This document shows, in pieces, positions 61,466 through 64,000 of a DNA stretch of 64,000 bases. Made by a program: the position numbers and the translations under genes. This stretch comes from Sipunculus nudus. Lineage: Eukaryota; Annelida; Sipuncula; Golfingiida; Sipunculidae. Under the pieces are notes generated by a model, which worked only from the letters and a program-made list of their open reading frames with translations, was not told the DNA's origin and searched no databases. The stretch's first letter is position 1. Each line of letters begins with the position of its first letter. Location: assembly GCA_026874595.1 (NCBI GenBank), contig CM049318.1:9652741-9716740 (forward strand), in the 5' to 3' direction.

Positions 61466-63690
61466 AGGACGGAAACAACAAGGCAGGTTAAGTTTGATTA
61501 TTCAAAATGTACATCAACCCCGTCCCTGTCGTGCCAGTCAATGATTTATTGGAACCCCCTCCGGAAACCTTCATTTTTTTCCTTTTTTTATTTGATGACA
61601 TTCATATATTTGCTTTAGGACCAATACCACATCAAGGCGTAATGAAAATAGTATTTGTTAGATATATTTTTTCACGGAGTGTACCTTGGTCACTCCTTAT
61701 GAGGAGCAATATATAATATTTTCGACATTTCCTTGTGGATAAATATCGAGTTTTTTATAAATAATACTTATGTCTTTACTTATATTTGCCTCTTTTTATC
61801 GCATATGATAAGAGTCCATGAAACTTTCAATACACGTTAACAACTTTTTATCTGATAAATAATAAGAGGACTTCAAATCATACAGATATTAAATCACATC
61901 AATTGCTGTTATTACAAACTATTAAGTCTAAAAGTTAACCCTTGTTTTCCACCAAGCGCTAGAATTTATGTAGTCATTGTATTGCGTCAGACATTATTAG
62001 AATCCCCTTCTCGTAACATGATGCACAGCATCTGTTGAACTGAAAATTTCTGTAACAAGGCGCTTCCGCGTATCACTAATAAGAAATCTGTTATCTTTGG
62101 CCGACCAGCTTACAGGACCTACTTATTATTAATATTGCAGGGAACCTACTCAGTGTTTATTTTCGATCAAGTATTATAAATCTGGAACCAATGCTTCTTT
62201 TGACAGGAATCAATCGTTATTGCCCCTAATTACACTGGTTTAGAGAACTCTAATTATCACTGTGGCCGTTTCCTCCGTCAAGTTAATATTACTTTTATCG
62301 ATAATTAATAAACGAAACAATTCAAAGTAGATTTAACGAAAACAATCAGCCTTGAGTAACTGCTGGTACCTTCCGGAATTTTGTTTTTCAATAATGTATG
62401 TATCATATTTACCCTGATCCATCTATCGACGGATTATTTCAAATTATCATGAATCGGCCAAAAGTGAACGTTTTAAATCCTGAAAGAAAATCATGCAGGT
62501 AGAGTATTGTAAATGATAAATATAATAAGTTTGAAGGAAAATGATATTCCCAATTTAAAAGCAGCTCTGTCGTTTTAGAGAGCCTGATGTATCACATTTT
62601 ATGATAAATATAATTGATTATCACTGTTCAAATTGTTCCTTAGCTCTCGACCATATGTATTATCTTTTATGACAATAACAATTCTAAATACCCTTACAAG
62701 TGGAATAACCTATGCCGTATACCGAAGGCAAGTAAAAATCTTGCAAAACCCTACCTTTAACTTTAGTCCAAACGTCATTTTAATTTTATATAAGACCTCA
62801 TATTATATAATATTTTTTGTTTAAAAATGAATATAAATTTTTTGATCAAACAATTATATTTTAATCCCATGAACGAATAAAATATGGTAGAGGAAAAAAA
62901 TAGATATTGTCATTTAGTATATATTAGTCAATAACGGAATCTGTCCTTAAACCGGGTGGTATGTATGAAAAGAACTGCCTTTTTTCAATTCAAAGTTTGT
63001 AAACGGTATTACGTAGACATGAGTTACGACTCCATCAGTTTAAAAGGCGCATTCAACTGTTTTAAGGTATTGCCCATTCTAAATCATTTATAGACGGTAT
63101 AGATTAAACTGCGGGTTTGAATCTGACAATTTAAGTTCGGTCAGTACTGGAGTCTATAGCTGAGTGTTTACATTTTCTTACTGTCCAGTCGGCTAGTGTG
63201 GGAACAGAGCCAACCTAACCAGGGACGCCGGCGGTTAGGTTACTAAACTGATTATACCCGGATAAAACATCTTAAAACCAACACGCATAAAACCTTGTCT
63301 TATAACTCTTCATGTTAACAGGTGATGCGTGGCACCCTGTTTGAATTATCTAAGCTTATATTTATATGTGTGTTTTAAATGAGGATGTAAAAAGAGGAGA
63401 AATGAGGCGGTAAAAATGTTCGTGCTCCATTCAGTCTATTTCCTCTTTCTTCTACCATTCCCAAATGGTCCATGGGAGAGGAGTTGTGGAAAAATTAATA
63501 TAACTGGATATATGCCTGATGAAACCGTATAAACAAATCAATTTCATAAACCGAGGAAACCGAATGGTACAATAAACGGTACAAGAAACGTACGCATGAA
63601 AAACAATACCTGTAGAACGGAAAGTCATATCAACTGAAGAACTGTGAGGTGCAACAAATCATAGAAACGGATAGGACGAAAAGACGTTTA
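61466..63690. other. AT-rich DNA, nothing identified
   Basis: No conserved open frame, RNA gene or clear repeat was recognised in this stretch. Confidence 0.5.
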
Positions 63691-63699
63691 AACGAAGAA

Positions 63700-63935
63700 A
63701 TGGAGTAAATAGAGAGGTGACATAAACCTTGTATATAAAAATGTGGCATAAACCCTGTAAATAGAGAGGTGAAATAAACCGTTTAAATTAATAGAGAGGT
63801 ACGTTAAGCGTGTTAACGGAAAGGTGACATAAACCGTGTAAAGAGGGAGGTACACGAACCATGTAAATAGAAAGGTGGCATAAACTGTATAATCAGAGAG
63901 GTGGTTTAAACCGTGTACATAAAGAGGTTAAATTC
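63700..63935. repeat. ~26-bp tandem repeat, about nine copies
   Basis: The unit is close to GAGAGGTGACATAAACCGTG followed by TAAATA. Anchors (GAGGTG or variants) fall near 63714, 63742, 63766, 63796, 63821, 63846, 63871, 63898 and 63923. Copies differ by substitutions and 1-5 bp indels. Confidence 0.88.
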
Positions 63936-64000
63936 ATGGAATAAACCGTTCTTTTTAAATCGAAAACGTTGTTGCATTGCTTCATATTTCCGTCATTTTA

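Noticed and set aside
1-64000. Search for CRISPR arrays, bacterial operons, phage or plasmid features
   Set aside because: The window has spliced animal-type genes, microsatellites, SINEs and LTR elements. The regular repeats found are minisatellites without unique spacers.

Overview
Eukaryotic, intron-rich, AT-rich DNA with no bacterial features. The gene content and repeats suggest an invertebrate, most likely a mollusc or another lophotrochozoan; this is an inference, since no species marker is present. Only two protein-coding genes can be reconstructed with confidence, both on the minus strand and both incomplete at their ends. Most short open frames elsewhere fall in AT-rich, repeat-rich DNA without splice or homology support.

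1-6368: the 5' part of an amidohydrolase family 3 (YtcJ-like) metal-dependent hydrolase. Four exons (5897-6368, 5050-5516, 3212-3364, 200-356) join in phase to 416 codons, and the gene runs off the left edge. One intron appears to use a GC donor. Its introns hold a solo LTR of a Ty3/gypsy-type element (1242-2102), a CpG-rich block, and a degenerate inverted-repeat element (3427-4799).

6369-15651: intergenic DNA with several (AT)n arrays, a six-copy satellite of about 145 bp (9170-10050), a poly-G run, and no supportable gene.

15652-31601: a nicotinic acetylcholine receptor (Cys-loop ligand-gated cation channel) subunit of alpha type. Seven exons join in phase to 505 residues, covering the N-terminal ligand-binding domain, M1-M3, the cytoplasmic loop and M4 to the stop codon. 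Only the signal-peptide exon is missing. One 69-nt loop exon is new in this reading and less certain. The 7.2-kb intron carries a 33-bp minisatellite of about 34 copies (27475-28618), a degenerate repeat of about 50 bp, and a 66-bp near-perfect palindrome flanked by exact 10-bp direct repeats, which looks like a tiny mobile foldback element.

31602-64000: DNA upstream of the receptor exons, or its long first intron. It holds a tRNA-derived SINE with a 14-bp target duplication (48097-48410), a second SINE-like segment, a 123-bp tandem duplication, and tandem repeats of 28, 45 and 26 bp. Further right come an LTR with an 18-nt tRNA-Pro-type primer-binding site and a broken gag remnant (54886-56480), a 133-bp unit with TGTTACG ends and Pol III boxes, and a 588-bp TA-flanked inverted-repeat element. 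No complete cellular gene was found here.

The two genes show no functional link. The more unusual material is the small palindromic and terminally repeated elements and the intronic minisatellite.
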